The position numbers were made by a program, and so were the translations under genes. The notes beneath the pieces were generated by a model. It saw only the letters and a program-made list of their open reading frames with translations. It searched no databases and was not told where the DNA came from. 28,686 bases of DNA from Saccoglossus kowalevskii (Eukaryota > Hemichordata > Enteropneusta > Harrimaniidae), in assembly GCF_000003605.2 (NCBI RefSeq), contig NW_003116450.1, forward strand, positions 436,575 through 465,260, written 5' to 3'. Numbering within the stretch: the stretch's first letter is position 1; the number at the start of each line of letters is the position of its first letter. Below are positions 1-12,900 of this stretch, in pieces.

Positions 1-760
1 CCCACCTGTTGATAGGTTAAGAACTTTCTGTTTGAGGCTCCAAGATGAGACTAAAGGGTGTCCCAGCTGTTGATAGGTTGAGAACTTTCTGTTTGAGGCT
101 CCAAGATGAGACTAAAGGGTGTCCCACCTGTTGATAGGTTGAGAACTTTCTGTTTGAGGCTTCAAGATGAGACTAAAGGGTGTCCCAGCTGTTGATAGGT
201 TGAGAACTTTCTGTTTGAGGCTCCAAGATGAGACTAAAGGGTGTCCCACCTGTTGATAGGTTGAGAACTTTCTGTTTGAGGCTTCAAGATGAGACTAAAG
301 GGTGTTCCACCTGTTGATAGGTTGAGAACTTTCTGTTTGAGGCTCCAAGATGAGACTAAAATGTGTCCCACCTGTTGATAGGTTGAGAACTTTCTGTTTG
401 AGGCTCCAAGATGAGACTAAAGGGTGTCCCAGCTGTTGATAGGTTGAGAACTTTCTGTTTGAGGCTCCAAGATGAGACTAAAGGGTGTCCCATCTGTTGT
501 TAGATTAAGAACTTTCTGTTTGAGGCTCCAAGATGAGACTAAAGGGTGTCCCACCTGTTGATAGGTTGAGAACTTTCTGTTTGAGGCTTCAAGATGAAAC
601 TAAAGGGTGTCCCAGCTGTTGATAGGTTGAGAACTTTCTGTTTGAGGCTTCAAGATGAGACTAAAGGGTGTCCCAGCTGTTGATAGGTTGAGAACTTTCT
701 GTTTGAGGCTCCAAGATGAGATTAAAGAATGTCCCACCTGTTGATAGGTTGAGAACTTTT
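1..760. repeat. 61-nt minisatellite, 12 full copies plus a partial
   Basis: Perfectly spaced units begin at 1, 62, 123, 184, 245, 306, 367, 428, 489, 550, 611, 672 and 733. Each has the core TGTTGATAGGTTGAGAACTT followed by a CTGTTTGAGGC and AAGATGAGACTAAAGGGTG block. Copies differ by a few bases only. The array is cut by the window start, so its true length is unknown. It lies in the intron 3' of PDE8 exon Q. The open frames across it are by-products of the repeat. Confidence 0.97.
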
Positions 761-787
761 GAGACATTTTACAGCATAAATAACAAA

Positions 788-858
788 CTAACCCCCTAAG
801 TTTGCATAAATTCATCATAGTTCATACATCAAATATAACCCCCTAAGTTTGTATAAAT
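788..858. repeat. Short direct repeat beside exon Q donor
   Basis: AACCCCCTAAGTTTGCATAA near 789 recurs with one change near 837, 48 nt apart. The second copy ends within ten bases of the exon Q donor. No function is evident. Confidence 0.6.
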
Positions 859-864
859 ACTTAC

Positions 865-994
865 AATCCCATGCATCAAACATGTCCACAACAAAATAAT
901 CGATAAATGAAACTTGTGACTTTGACACATTCAGCGTATTACGGTCAAACACTGGCATCACCACCGGTAATCCCCGCTGCTTCTCATCATCTGT
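865..994 (-). CDS. PDE8: PDE8 exon Q: nucleotide-binding Gln segment; last exon in window
   Basis: A 130-nt exon, phase 0 in and phase 1 out, donor GTAAGT. It encodes [20 protein letters not shown] then [20 protein letters not shown] and AWD. Gln704 (in KSQVSFID) is the invariant purine-binding glutamine and Phe707 the stacking Phe of PDEs. The next codon begins with T and is finished in an exon outside the window (vertebrate PDE8 has about 40 more residues). Confidence 0.97.
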
Positions 995-3900
995 CTGAAA
1001 TAAAAAATGATGCAAGTCAATTTATAAACGTAAAATAAATTTGCAAACAATCAAATTACAGTATTGATTGCCTTAATGAATTTGCATTAATATCTTTTGA
1101 AATCAAGAAAACCATTGAGTTTGGGCTGAGATAGCTCAGCTGTTAGCAAGGCACATTTCAATTAAAGAACTGAAGATATTATTAGAAAATGAACAATATG
1201 TACAGTATCAAAGCAATCAGACTTTTTTAACAGGTTAATCAGGTTTTTAACAAGAAGTCGAAAATATCACTTTTTACCAAAAATTACAAAAATATTCACC
1301 AAAAATAGAAATTTTGACATGAAATGAACAAATCTGAGAAAAAACCATCCAAGGTACTTGCATATCAAATTTGAAAACATTCTGACTTGTGGTTTCGAAG
1401 AAGAAGTTGAAATTGTAAAGTTGACGACGATGGAGGACGGCGACGGACAATCAATAATATGAACAGCTCCGCTGTGTCGACTTTGTCAAAAGCGGAGCTA
1501 ATAAAGTGGTATACAATGTTTTAATGATTTCACACAAACATATTCTCAGTCTCATCTTCTGTTTATTGTTTCATGCATTCAGAGTATCTCATATCACCAT
1601 ATATAGAAATCTAGCATATCGTTATCGTATAATCTGTGAAATACTTTATTTTCGCTGGAATTTATTTTCGCTGAAAAGACTTTTTGGGTGTTTTGTATAG
1701 AATTTATTTTCACTGATTTTTGATGGGTTTAATGTAAAATATAGGAAAAAAGGTTTATTCGCTGGATTTTATTTTCACTGAAACATTCCTTCAGCGAAAA
1801 TAGCGAAAATTAATTCCAAGCAAAAATAAAGTATTCTACAGTATTTTATGTAGTGTTGCATTCCTAAAATTAGGTATAAGAAGACATTAAATGAATTGTT
1901 TAACTTATAGTTGACAATATGATACCAACCTGGTTACAGTACTCTTGTGCTATTCTGTTAGCCCACTCCACACATAGTTTCAATGGTCTTGCTGGGTTAG
2001 AGATATCTGCACACTTAATTAACATACGCTTTATAAGAGTTCTACTTTCTGGTGTTGTCAGAGCTCCTGAAGATGCCGAACTATCAGGTGTACCTCTACC
2101 GCTTTGCTAAAAAAAAAAAAAAAAAAAATTATTATTGAATCATTCACAATGAATGACATACTGTATCGTATGTATAGGATAAAACAAATCAAAAAAGAGA
2201 AAAACTACACATTTGCCCTGATTTCAATATTAAGTCATTTTATTATGGCGAAATAGAAATAAATTAATGAGACCATAGATACATTGTATACTTGAATACA
2301 TGTTAAACTACCAGTAATTACTCTCAAACATTTTCATGATCCTGTTGCAATAGAACTGTCTATAAAATCACACCTCATTCTACTACCAAATTGAAAAGTG
2401 AAAATTCTTTTCAAATTTTGTAGAAAATTTACCAAAAATTTGGATCAATATTTGTAGAGTCATTGTCAATGACACAGTCCCCGTCCAGAATTTTGTGATC
2501 TGACATATCAATATGATGCTGATGAAGTCATTGAGATCAAATTGAAACCATTTATAGGATATGGACTTCATCCGAAAGGGGACTAAATAAATAAGCAGCA
2601 TACTGAATGTTCCGATATTCATTCCAAGTCACATGTCAAGAATTATCCAATGGCAAGGTGATTGATGTAAATCAGTATTCAATACTTGATAACTCGTATG
2701 GTTTCAACCAAGAGTAATACAACATATCAAGGTCTACATTAATGTATATAAAATGAGTAATCGCAAAATATACTGATGAATAATAGAATAACAGATCTTG
2801 TAATGTTCAAGATGAATAAACTTCATTAGATCCTTTTCCAGAAAGACAGACATGTTTGTCACGAAAAATTTAGGGATCTTGATTTGATCATACATGTGCA
2901 TACAGGGTTCTGCCCAGCCTGATTTGAGTGTCAGTTGCTAATTAATACTCATGAGCTAATTAACTGTATTTAATGTATATGCAAAGTTTGGATGTAATTG
3001 TTCCAGGCATGAGAGGACAGTCACAAAGAAAGACAGAACAATCTATTCTAAGAACGTTGACTAAACAAAAATTAAAGTGAACTATTTCAAATACATACCA
3101 TTGAGGACCCATCATCTGCATCTTTCATCACTAATTTAATGCTATTTACAAATTTGGATAGGTGCTCAAAATGTCGCACCATTTCAGTTGCCAGCACCAT
3201 GTCTATTACAGTTTGTCGTATTTGTCGGTAATCATCCCTAGTTTTAAAAAAGAAGTGAGACAAGAACATGACAATGTTAGTATAATAAAGGCAGCACAGA
3301 ATAAATTATCATTATTATGAATTATTCTCAATCATTATAAGTATAATCATTCTCAATTATAATGGAATGTACCATAGTTTCATTAGTCAGAAAAAAATGT
3401 TTGTGTGAGGTACAGGTTTTAAACTGAATCAAAACCTTTTCATGAAGGGCATTGGAATATTTCTCAAAATACAATGGTGGTGAAAGGGTTGGTGATATGT
3501 TGATTACCTAATCAGTATTTAAATACAGAACACAGAACTACTTTTTTGGAAGGTTACAAAAGTTGACAATGGTGGGGAAAGGGTTGGTGATATGTTGATT
3601 ACCTAATCAGTATTTAAATACAGAACACAGAACTACTTTGTGGAAGGTTCCAAAAGCAGGCAATAATGATGAAAGGGTTGGTAATATGTAGCTTACCTAA
3701 TCAGTATTTAAATACAGAACACAGAACTACTTTGTGGAAGGTTAAAAAAGTTTAGAATGGTGGTAAAAGGGTTGGTGATATTTTAACCTTCCTCATCAGT
3801 ATTTAAATACAGAACAAAGAACTACTTTGTGGAAGGTTACAAAAGCTGGCAATAGTGATGAAAGGCTCAGGAAGTAATTTGTCTAATTATTATGCACAAA

Positions 3901-6900
3901 CAAAACCTTCCTTAACACTTACCTTTCTAATTCTTTGAATATATTACATCTGTCATCTTTAGTTGTGAGTTGGAATGCCAATGCAGCGTGATGGCTTTCT
4001 AGAACAGCACTAAAATAAAAATATCAATTTCAGAATATTTATTCAATTGATACCAGCAATAACTAAAAAAAGCTTGCCTGAATATTGAGAGGTGCAGCTA
4101 TTACAGTTTATTTACAAAGTTCTGTAAGGTTCAATTGCTAAATAACATACAGTCTGTGTGCTGCCCTCTGTCACAGTGGCAACCATATACTGACATTGCA
4201 ATGGCTGTTCTTCCTCAATACTGCTCATAAAATTACAGTTCTTTTAAAAATCCCAGATTACACCTAATAATAGGCTCCCTCATTGTGGAGAAAAGTAAGG
4301 AATCATAACATGATAAGAACTAAGGAATTAGGTATCTATAAACAGTGATGTACAGTGATGTGCAATGAATCATTATCAAGCGAGTTCCATGCATTGATTG
4401 AATATATTTTAATCAATAGCTTGAAATTGATGATTGTGTAAACTGAAAAAGAATATGATTATTGCCATATTCAGAAACAAAACAATGTATGAATCCCAGC
4501 TTTTTAAGGACACTTGCAGTAACAACCCATGACAAACATAACCCAGTTGTTTTACAGACTCTCATATTTGTATAGTATTTCTAGTAAGGTTTGTTAGTCT
4601 TGTGAATTTCTCACAAACTACATGACTTTTTCAATTCACATGTGCCATTTCATCTCGTACATAGCGCCCTCACTTACAGGACTATTTTTGTAATTAACTT
4701 TTGTTTTTATTATTTCTCAGTATACAGTTATTACAATTTCTTGATAACTTTGATTGTATACTCACACATCATTGTAAAGAACAGCTAATTCACTTGAAGC
4801 ATTGCACAGGAATGAGTTTGTCCTGCCAGGATGGTCGACATCATGTACTACTGCAGCAATTAATGAAGCCACTTCATCTGCAGGTTCCAAACAAGCCTAC
4901 AAATACATCACAATTTGGTCAATATAATGTAATCACGGAAAGTATACATGTAGAGATGAAAGAGTATGTGAAAAGTCTACAACTGGATCAGACTGGATTA
5001 AACTAGATCAGACCAGACTGTTCTTGATCTGACTGGACTTGACTGGAATAAACTGGATTAGACTATACTGGTTCCTTTCAGTGCTGCTCACACAAACTCA
5101 AGGTGTATGTAGGCGTTTCAGGCAATCTTATCATTAAAAACCAGGAAGGAATAAAAGCAACAAGTCATTGAAAATGACACAGTCCCCGTTAAATTATTGA
5201 AAGTTCTCTTTGTGCTCATCATATTAAAGCGGAGGGGTTGTCGCGAACGTGTCCTTGAAACTTGAGTTCCAATTGGCGTATACAACAGATTATTTATTTA
5301 TATCAAAACACATGTTCCGTGTAGTAGTAATATGGCCAAAAATAAAAACAGTCGTTATTCGGCCATCTTTGATCTGATTATGATCAAATTGCGAAATAAA
5401 TCCAATTGCGAAATAAATCATCATGGACATGTATCCTAACATGTATAATCTATGTACCAAGTTTGAATGACAACTGTCAAAGCATGTCCAAAATACAACA
5501 TTTTCAAAAAACAAGATGGCTGCCAGTCGGCCATTTTGAATCGAATCACTAACCACTGCATGTGCATATGTCCCACATAAGGTACTAGGCACATGCAAAG
5601 AATGAACGTAATCGGTCCACAGGATTCTGAAATATGACTCTAGACAGGCCGACACACAGATGGACAGACGGACAGACTCAGGAACTCACAGACGGTCGGA
5701 GACATGTATCCTAACATGTATGATCTATGTACTAAATTTGAATGTAAACTGACAAAGCATGTCCAAAATACAACATTTTCAAAAAACAAGATGGCTGCCA
5801 GTCGACCATCTTTGATCCAATTGTGAAGTAAATCGTCATGGACATGTATCCTAACATGTATAATCTATGTACCAAGTTTGAATGAAAACTGACAAAGCAT
5901 GTCCAAAATACAACATTTTCAAAAAACAAGATGGCTGCCAGTCGACCATCTTTGGTCCAATTGTGAAGTAAATCGTCATGGACATGTATCCTAACATGTA
6001 TAATCTATGTACCAAGTTTGAATGAAAACTGACTAAGCATGTCCAAAATACAACATTTTCAAAAAACAAGATGGCCTGCCAGTCGGCCATTTTGAATCGA
6101 ATCGCTAAACCACTGCATGTGCGTATGTCCCACATAAAGTACTAGGCACATACAAAGAATGAACAGAATCGGTCCAAGGGATTCTGAGATACGACTTCGG
6201 ACGGACGCACAGATGCACGGACGCACGAACGGAGACCGAATTATAAGCCCCCGTTTTCAGACTTCGTCCGAACGGGGACTAAAAATTTTGCTAAAAAGGA
6301 TGAAAACTTGTCAATGTAATTTGTGTATTTTAAATTGTGGTAAAAACAACAATGTGAACATTTCTACAAAATAATTTTGCCGTACCTTGAGTCGTTCTCT
6401 TTCGAGAAAGAATGCTGTAGCATGCAAGACATCGGCCGCATGTGATGAATTATGGTAGGGATTCGTACTATGATAATTGGCTTCAATGACTTGTAACCAA
6501 TTCAAAATAACACTTTCTGAAACTCCAAGAAATTCTGGTACGTTGAACCTCCGGAAAATGGCCATTCCTAAAAACATTAATGGCCTGCAGCAGAGCAAAT
6601 ACAGATAAGCATGGTTTAAATAGGTTGTTATGTAATTTATGAATCCATACATGTGATTTAATATTATTTGGCATATTTAAAGCTTCAAAAATAGACCTTT
6701 TCACGGTTAGTGACTGCCATCTTGAACAAGGAAGAAATCAAATGATAATGGCTAGGTAATATTCATGAGGGAATACAGAAATCAACCAATCAAGTAGAGC
6801 GCTTGGTAGCATATTCAGAGTTCGTATGCAACTGTTTTATGAATCCATACATGTGATTTAATATTATTTGGCATATTTAAAGCTTCAAAAATAGACCTTT

Positions 6901-9900
6901 TCACGGTTAGTGACTGCCATCTTGAACAAGGAAGAAATCAAATGATAATGGCTAGGTAATATTCATGAGGGAATACAAAAATCAACCAATCAAGTAGAGC
7001 GCTTGGTAGCATATTCAGAGTTCATATGCAACTGTTTTTATAGTTTGATTATTAACCGTGAAAGGATCTATTATATCAAATAGATATCATTTTTTGTTTG
7101 TTTTGCAAATAATAATAATAATAAAAATTCATTGTAATACAATTTTAAAACTTTACTTAAAACAATTTTAATAGTAACCATACCGTAGATGTTATGATCA
7201 AGGGATCATTACAAGAATTTTGCTATCGAACAGTTTTTCACAGGCATTAAGTTGTGTTAGTTAACACTGCCAATACAAGATATAATATTGGCATGCTATA
7301 TTGAATGCACAACATCTTGTGCACCTTACCTTTTGGACGTAGCTTTTTCCAACTCTATTACATTGAAATCCCAGCTGGCAACGCTCTCTAAAATGGCTTC
7401 CACATGTGGAGGTACTTGATGCTGATTGGTGGGCGGTGTAGATGGCACGTTATGGTGCGCAACTGAAATGAGTTTCAAATTATTTAACTGTAAAAGTGAT
7501 ATGGTCATGTATCCATAAAAACAAATACATGTAGTCTTGTAAATTTCTTGCTTTATATGGCATAGTTTCAGGAAATCAAATTGATATGCAATAATTCACA
7601 TGACAGATTAGTTTACTACGTACTACATGTATATACATAATATGCTCATCAATAATATTCAATTTTACTGAAAAATTATAGTGTTCCACCTTCAAGGTTG
7701 AAGCAATGGAATCAAAATTTTTTCCACACTAAGCTGGGACAAATATGAAATCGGTACCATCTTGGTGTTCATACATAGATTACACGACATCTCTGAGTGA
7801 AAACAGTCAATTTATTAAAAATTGAGAAAAACTACCCAAACTCAAATCGGTTTTGAAATCGCTCATCAAAATTTTTTTATTTTTCAACATTTTTTTCAAG
7901 TTAGAAAGAAAATATTTGCATTACAACTGAGGGTGTATTAATGATAACAAAAATCTTACCTTTTGAAAGTGTGATATTGAACCTGAGAACTTTTTCTTGG
8001 GTTTATTCCTTGCTGTAAAAACGAAAAAAAAAAAAAAAACTTTGAAACTAGATATTTTATCACAAACCCGCATTAACTACAATTAACTACAGGTAGTATA
8101 CGAGTTCTGATCTCTTAAGCTTAGTATAAAAAGGAGAAGAAATGCTGCAAACTACGTAGTTTAAATATGGTAGAAATACAAGAAGAAAAGGGCATATTAA
8201 TAGACCTTGCATGTGCTTCTAAATGTCACATATTCTTGGCATTTATTTTGCTATATATGCGGTATGTGACAGAAAATTACCTCAATTTTTGTCACGTTTT
8301 TGGAAAAATTATTTAAAAAAATCTGCATTGACTTATATAGTCACACACAAGGCCTATTAAATTATTTCATAGTCTAGATTGCAGAATGTCAATAGTCACA
8401 AAAATGTTAATAATTTTAATTTTAATCACAAATTGTGAGACTACGGAGAGTAACTGAAATGTGGAAATTCTCTAAATTCTCACAAATTTATTGGTGAAAA
8501 TGAATATTAAATCTAATAGCAAATCAGTTTCAGTTTCTCTCTCTAGTCTCAGTCTTTTAACCAATAGTGATTGTGTCTCATAATTATTGCAAGTTTCCTA
8601 CGCAGTAAAAAAGGGTCTCAAAACATGCACAAAATTTTTTTTATCAATAATGAATAAAATCTATAAAAGAACAATAACAAAAATTAACCCTTTGAATGCC
8701 ATAATTTTTCCCGCAAAAATTTTCAACAACATTTTAATCATTTTTATGTATTTTTCTATAATTTCATTGATAATTTCATTGACTAAATAAACCTAATTTC
8801 TTAATGCCTGGAGGTCTTGATCAATATTTTTTAAACAAATATGGAAAATATGATTTGAATGGTGACAAAAATTGACTTTGGCACACAAAGAGTTAATAAA
8901 CTATTACTGGAAATTTATGTTGAAAGATGATACGAAGGCATGGTTAATAGGAAGCTAGGAAACAAAAAGGATTCTGGGAAATACTGATACCTCAATGTTG
9001 CCATTATTCTGTTCCCAGCATGCAAAGTGACAAAGATGGAATATTAATTATAAATGACAACGTAATGATTCAGTTGTGTCGGGATATATAAAAATCAAAT
9101 TGGACCTCATAAGAATAAACCACAATTAAACTATCAGTAACATTTTCATCGCTGCGATATGAGAATTCATGAGTGGAGAACAAGAATTACTCACATGGTA
9201 ATTTATTCATTTTGGGTATATGTCATTAAGAAGGATAGTATTCCTGTCATTTTCAAAAGCCATTGGCAGCTATAGCAGCACATGTGCATTAACGGATGCG
9301 CTTAGATGTCATACCTAATTAGCATGAATTAACATACGATTCTTAAACATAGTGCTATAAATTTACCATTTCTCTGTTCTCTATGCACTTTAAAGTTGGT
9401 CATGTGATAAAAAGGGTGTCACCTGATATCACTTATTAGAGCAGGTAGATAATTGTGGTGTCATGGGTTGTATTACCCACACACCTTGACCCATCTCGTT
9501 ACTTGTATAATTCTGCTCTTAAAAACAAGGGATAACCTCTGAATACATTTAGCTATTGAAAGTCGTTTGAACTTAAATTTTTTATATATACATGTAGTGA
9601 TTCTTTATTCACTTATTCAAGGCCATAGGCCCAAACAAGTTGTACAGGGTGCTTATTTGAAAAGAAAATAATAATATATATGTACATTTACAATCATCAT
9701 ATTAATATTACAACAATTCTGTAATTTCGCTCCTTAACTTTAGGGCTTGAAATACAAGGGCTGCAAGCCGCATCAAAATATTTTTATCTTCTGATTTCAT
9801 TAAGTCAAAGAACTTATTAAAAATAGGTGGGTTATACAAGAAATACGGTAAGTACTTGTCTCTGAGGTTTGTAAAAAAAGTACAGACTAAAAGAAAATGA

Positions 9901-12900
9901 TATTCATTTTCAATTTGGTTCAAGTCACAGAGAGTACAAACCCTTTGAACATAAATTAACATCCTAAATCGACTTTATCATAACAATTGTGCTTGTGATT
10001 TATTTATTCTTAGTATTGGCTAAGAAACGCTAAAATAAGAGTTAAATTTGCTTTTAATACCAGACTCTTAGAACTGGCTACCAAAGTGTGCATGGATGCT
10101 TAGCTCCGGCCAAGCGCCCACTGTGGCGACCTTTAGAATGGGAATATTACGCACATGATCAAATATATGTAACTTTACATTTACAAAATGACAACCAATC
10201 CACGACTGTGCAAGGGTCACCAACCGATGGCACCCATTACATTGTAGCTCGTACTCAGCGCGAGCTCTTCCTGTGCAAAGACGTAATTATGTCTAGCAGA
10301 AATATACACTCAGACAGTACGCTGTTGCGTCAGTCATACTCCCGCTGCATACTTTTCGGTATATCCTTGTAATAACCTCATATTATGAAGAACACTGCAA
10401 ATTATTCTTGAAGGCAGTAAAGTGATTGTATGCCTACTGCATTCTCCTACATTTGTGAAGCTCTTTCTTCTGGGAGCATTATGTTGTTTGCCTCGACTTC
10501 CCCTTTAATGGGAGATTACAGACCGAAAAGGCAACGAAAACCCTTTTTGCGGTGTGAACATTTGGGTTCAGTGAAGGGATTCTATTTTCGTCATACTACA
10601 GCATTTTCGCATTCAATTTAAGCAAAGAAAAATCTTCAAATATGACACCAGTAATCTAACACATCAAGTTGGTGACCCAGTTTACCTCAAACGAAGACAA
10701 ATTTGAACATTCAAATGAGATATGTTTTGGAATAAATACTGACACCATTTTTTAGGCAAATTCTATTGTTTTTGATTCTAGATGTATTATAACGATTATA
10801 ATAAACCTTATACAATTAGTTTTGATGTATTTTTGATACAACATGAAATGGTGAATGATACCCGACTTACCGACATGAGACCACCAACATAATCACTGGT
10901 CACCTGATCCTCTTCTTTTACTTGTTGTGAGTTCAGCTGCGGAGAATAGAGCTCTGACGTACGCAAGATCTCCAGTACCCTATCTAGAGCCTGTACTACA
11001 GTGATAGGACTGTTCTCCTGTGCAGCATTAATTATATTTATCACCTGTAATATAACCATTTTTAATAAATTTAAAAAAAAAAAAATATTATTTTTTATTT
11101 GGATGTAACTGAAAACAGCTTTTATTTTTCGGGGAAACACGTTTGTGAATAGATGATATTCCATTCATTGTAAGATTTTCGTTTATCGCACGCATGAAAG
11201 GCACAAACCAAATGTCTGCCACAAACAATTTGATTTTGAACTTGAATTTTTTTTATTCTTATAGCTCAAAGTCAAAAAGAAAGAGGAATATTGTGTTGAG
11301 ATATCCTTACTTCATTGAAATTGATTATCATCCAATGTGTATAGCACACTATTAAAGTGAGAGGGTCGTCACCTGCACATGCTCGGGAATTGAGTCCCAA
11401 GCAACGATAACAACACACGCTAAAAATGCAAAGGCTCATGGGTAGACACTTATTTGTAAACAATGACACGCTATGGCTATCTGCACATGCGCAGGTGACG
11501 ACTCCCTCGCTTTAAGCATGCTAATACCCCCTGAAATACTGTTTGTCGAAACCCACACAATGTTTTGACATGACCACGATGCTATGACTTTTGTTTGTCC
11601 TGTTTTTACATTTAATTACTTGCGTATAACACGGATCAGTGAACGAAAAATTGTCTATTTGACAAATTGTAGAAAATCTCTAAAATTGTTTTAGTGAATG
11701 TCATAGTTTTGGTACAACATTTTTCATATTTTCCTGTAAGTTTTTGTAATATTTTTGATAATTTTGCTAATTAATACTTGTAGATCTGATCAAAGTTTTT
11801 GAAATAAATTATGCAAATTTTAAAGGTGACGAAAGTTGACTTTCGTGCTCAAAGCATTAAACAGAGAAGTCAGTGCCATCTATCCATTCTTCCCCCAAAT
11901 ATCTCAAAAATGGGTCTTACTTTTGTGATAGGAGCTTCAATGGTCATTGAGTGTATACGCGCCATGGACTGTCTTCTATGCATCCCTCCTGGGAAAAAAT
12001 AACACATATTTCAAGATACATGTACCGGTAATAAATTAATGAAGAATAAAGCAAAATGAAGTGTTACAAGACTGTATTATTTGAGCAAACATATTTGCAT
12101 TCGATGTGCCAGTGCTGTATCAAAGGTGAATAAAACAAAGGGTATGCAACTACTGTGAAGATAACACTGAAATCTCGCAGAATATTTATGGTACTTTGCA
12201 AGAGTTTCACAGTTAAGAATTGAGATTTGGTTATATTCAAGGAAAACAGTTTTCAAAAGTCTTCTTTGCCTTACAAACAAATTTGATGTCATGGTTACGA
12301 GGACTACCATTTTGAAATAGATTATAATTACTGCCATGGTATTGAAATTGTCTGTTTAAAATAAATTGTTGCCATGGTTGCATTTTGCATTGTTCACCAC
12401 TCGATCTGAAAATGATCTCCATTAAAGTTTGTCAATTGCATAACCTAAGTATTCATTATTGAACGATCGATATATATCAGTTTATTAAATGAGTCTTGTA
12501 TATTGTCATCTCTATTTTTCTAATAAGCCAAGCTGATTGGAAGGGGGTTTATAATTACGTGGAATGAACTTAATCACAATATACCCCTCAGTTTATGCAA
12601 ATCACACCAACATCTCATTTCAATGGTGTCTGCATGTTGCACGAACCATGTGAACACATCATGCTGGCTGCCGAATTTAGAGCGAATTTGGACAATTAAA
12701 TGCAAAATGTTGAACATTACACTGCAGTGTTTGCCACTGAGACCACTGACATTCAAATAGATGTATGTAAATAAATCTGACAAATAAAATTATGAGTTTG
12801 AGATGACGAAACAACTATGAACTATAAGATTTGGGGTACCGGAGTGTAAATAAAGATCTTACGTAACTATTATTTATCAGTTTGCAGTTCATAAATGTTT

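Noticed and set aside
600-818. 72-codon minus-strand open frame in the minisatellite
   Set aside because: It is produced by the 61-nt repeat and has no match to the missing PDE8 C-terminus.
1919-2110. 63-codon plus-strand open frame
   Set aside because: Antisense shadow of exon P, whose minus-strand reading matches PDE8 along its whole length.
4701-5006. 101-codon plus-strand open frame
   Set aside because: It is antisense to PDE8 exon M and then runs into a simple repeat; the minus strand has the conserved HDVDHPG motif.
5290-6135. Three related minus-strand open frames ([11 protein letters not shown]-type)
   Set aside because: They are the same internal tandem unit of the family 2 element read three times, with no known protein family.
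10088-10372. 94-codon plus-strand open frame
   Set aside because: Its end lies in a MITE copy, it has no recognisable domain, and no splice or neighbour context supports a gene.
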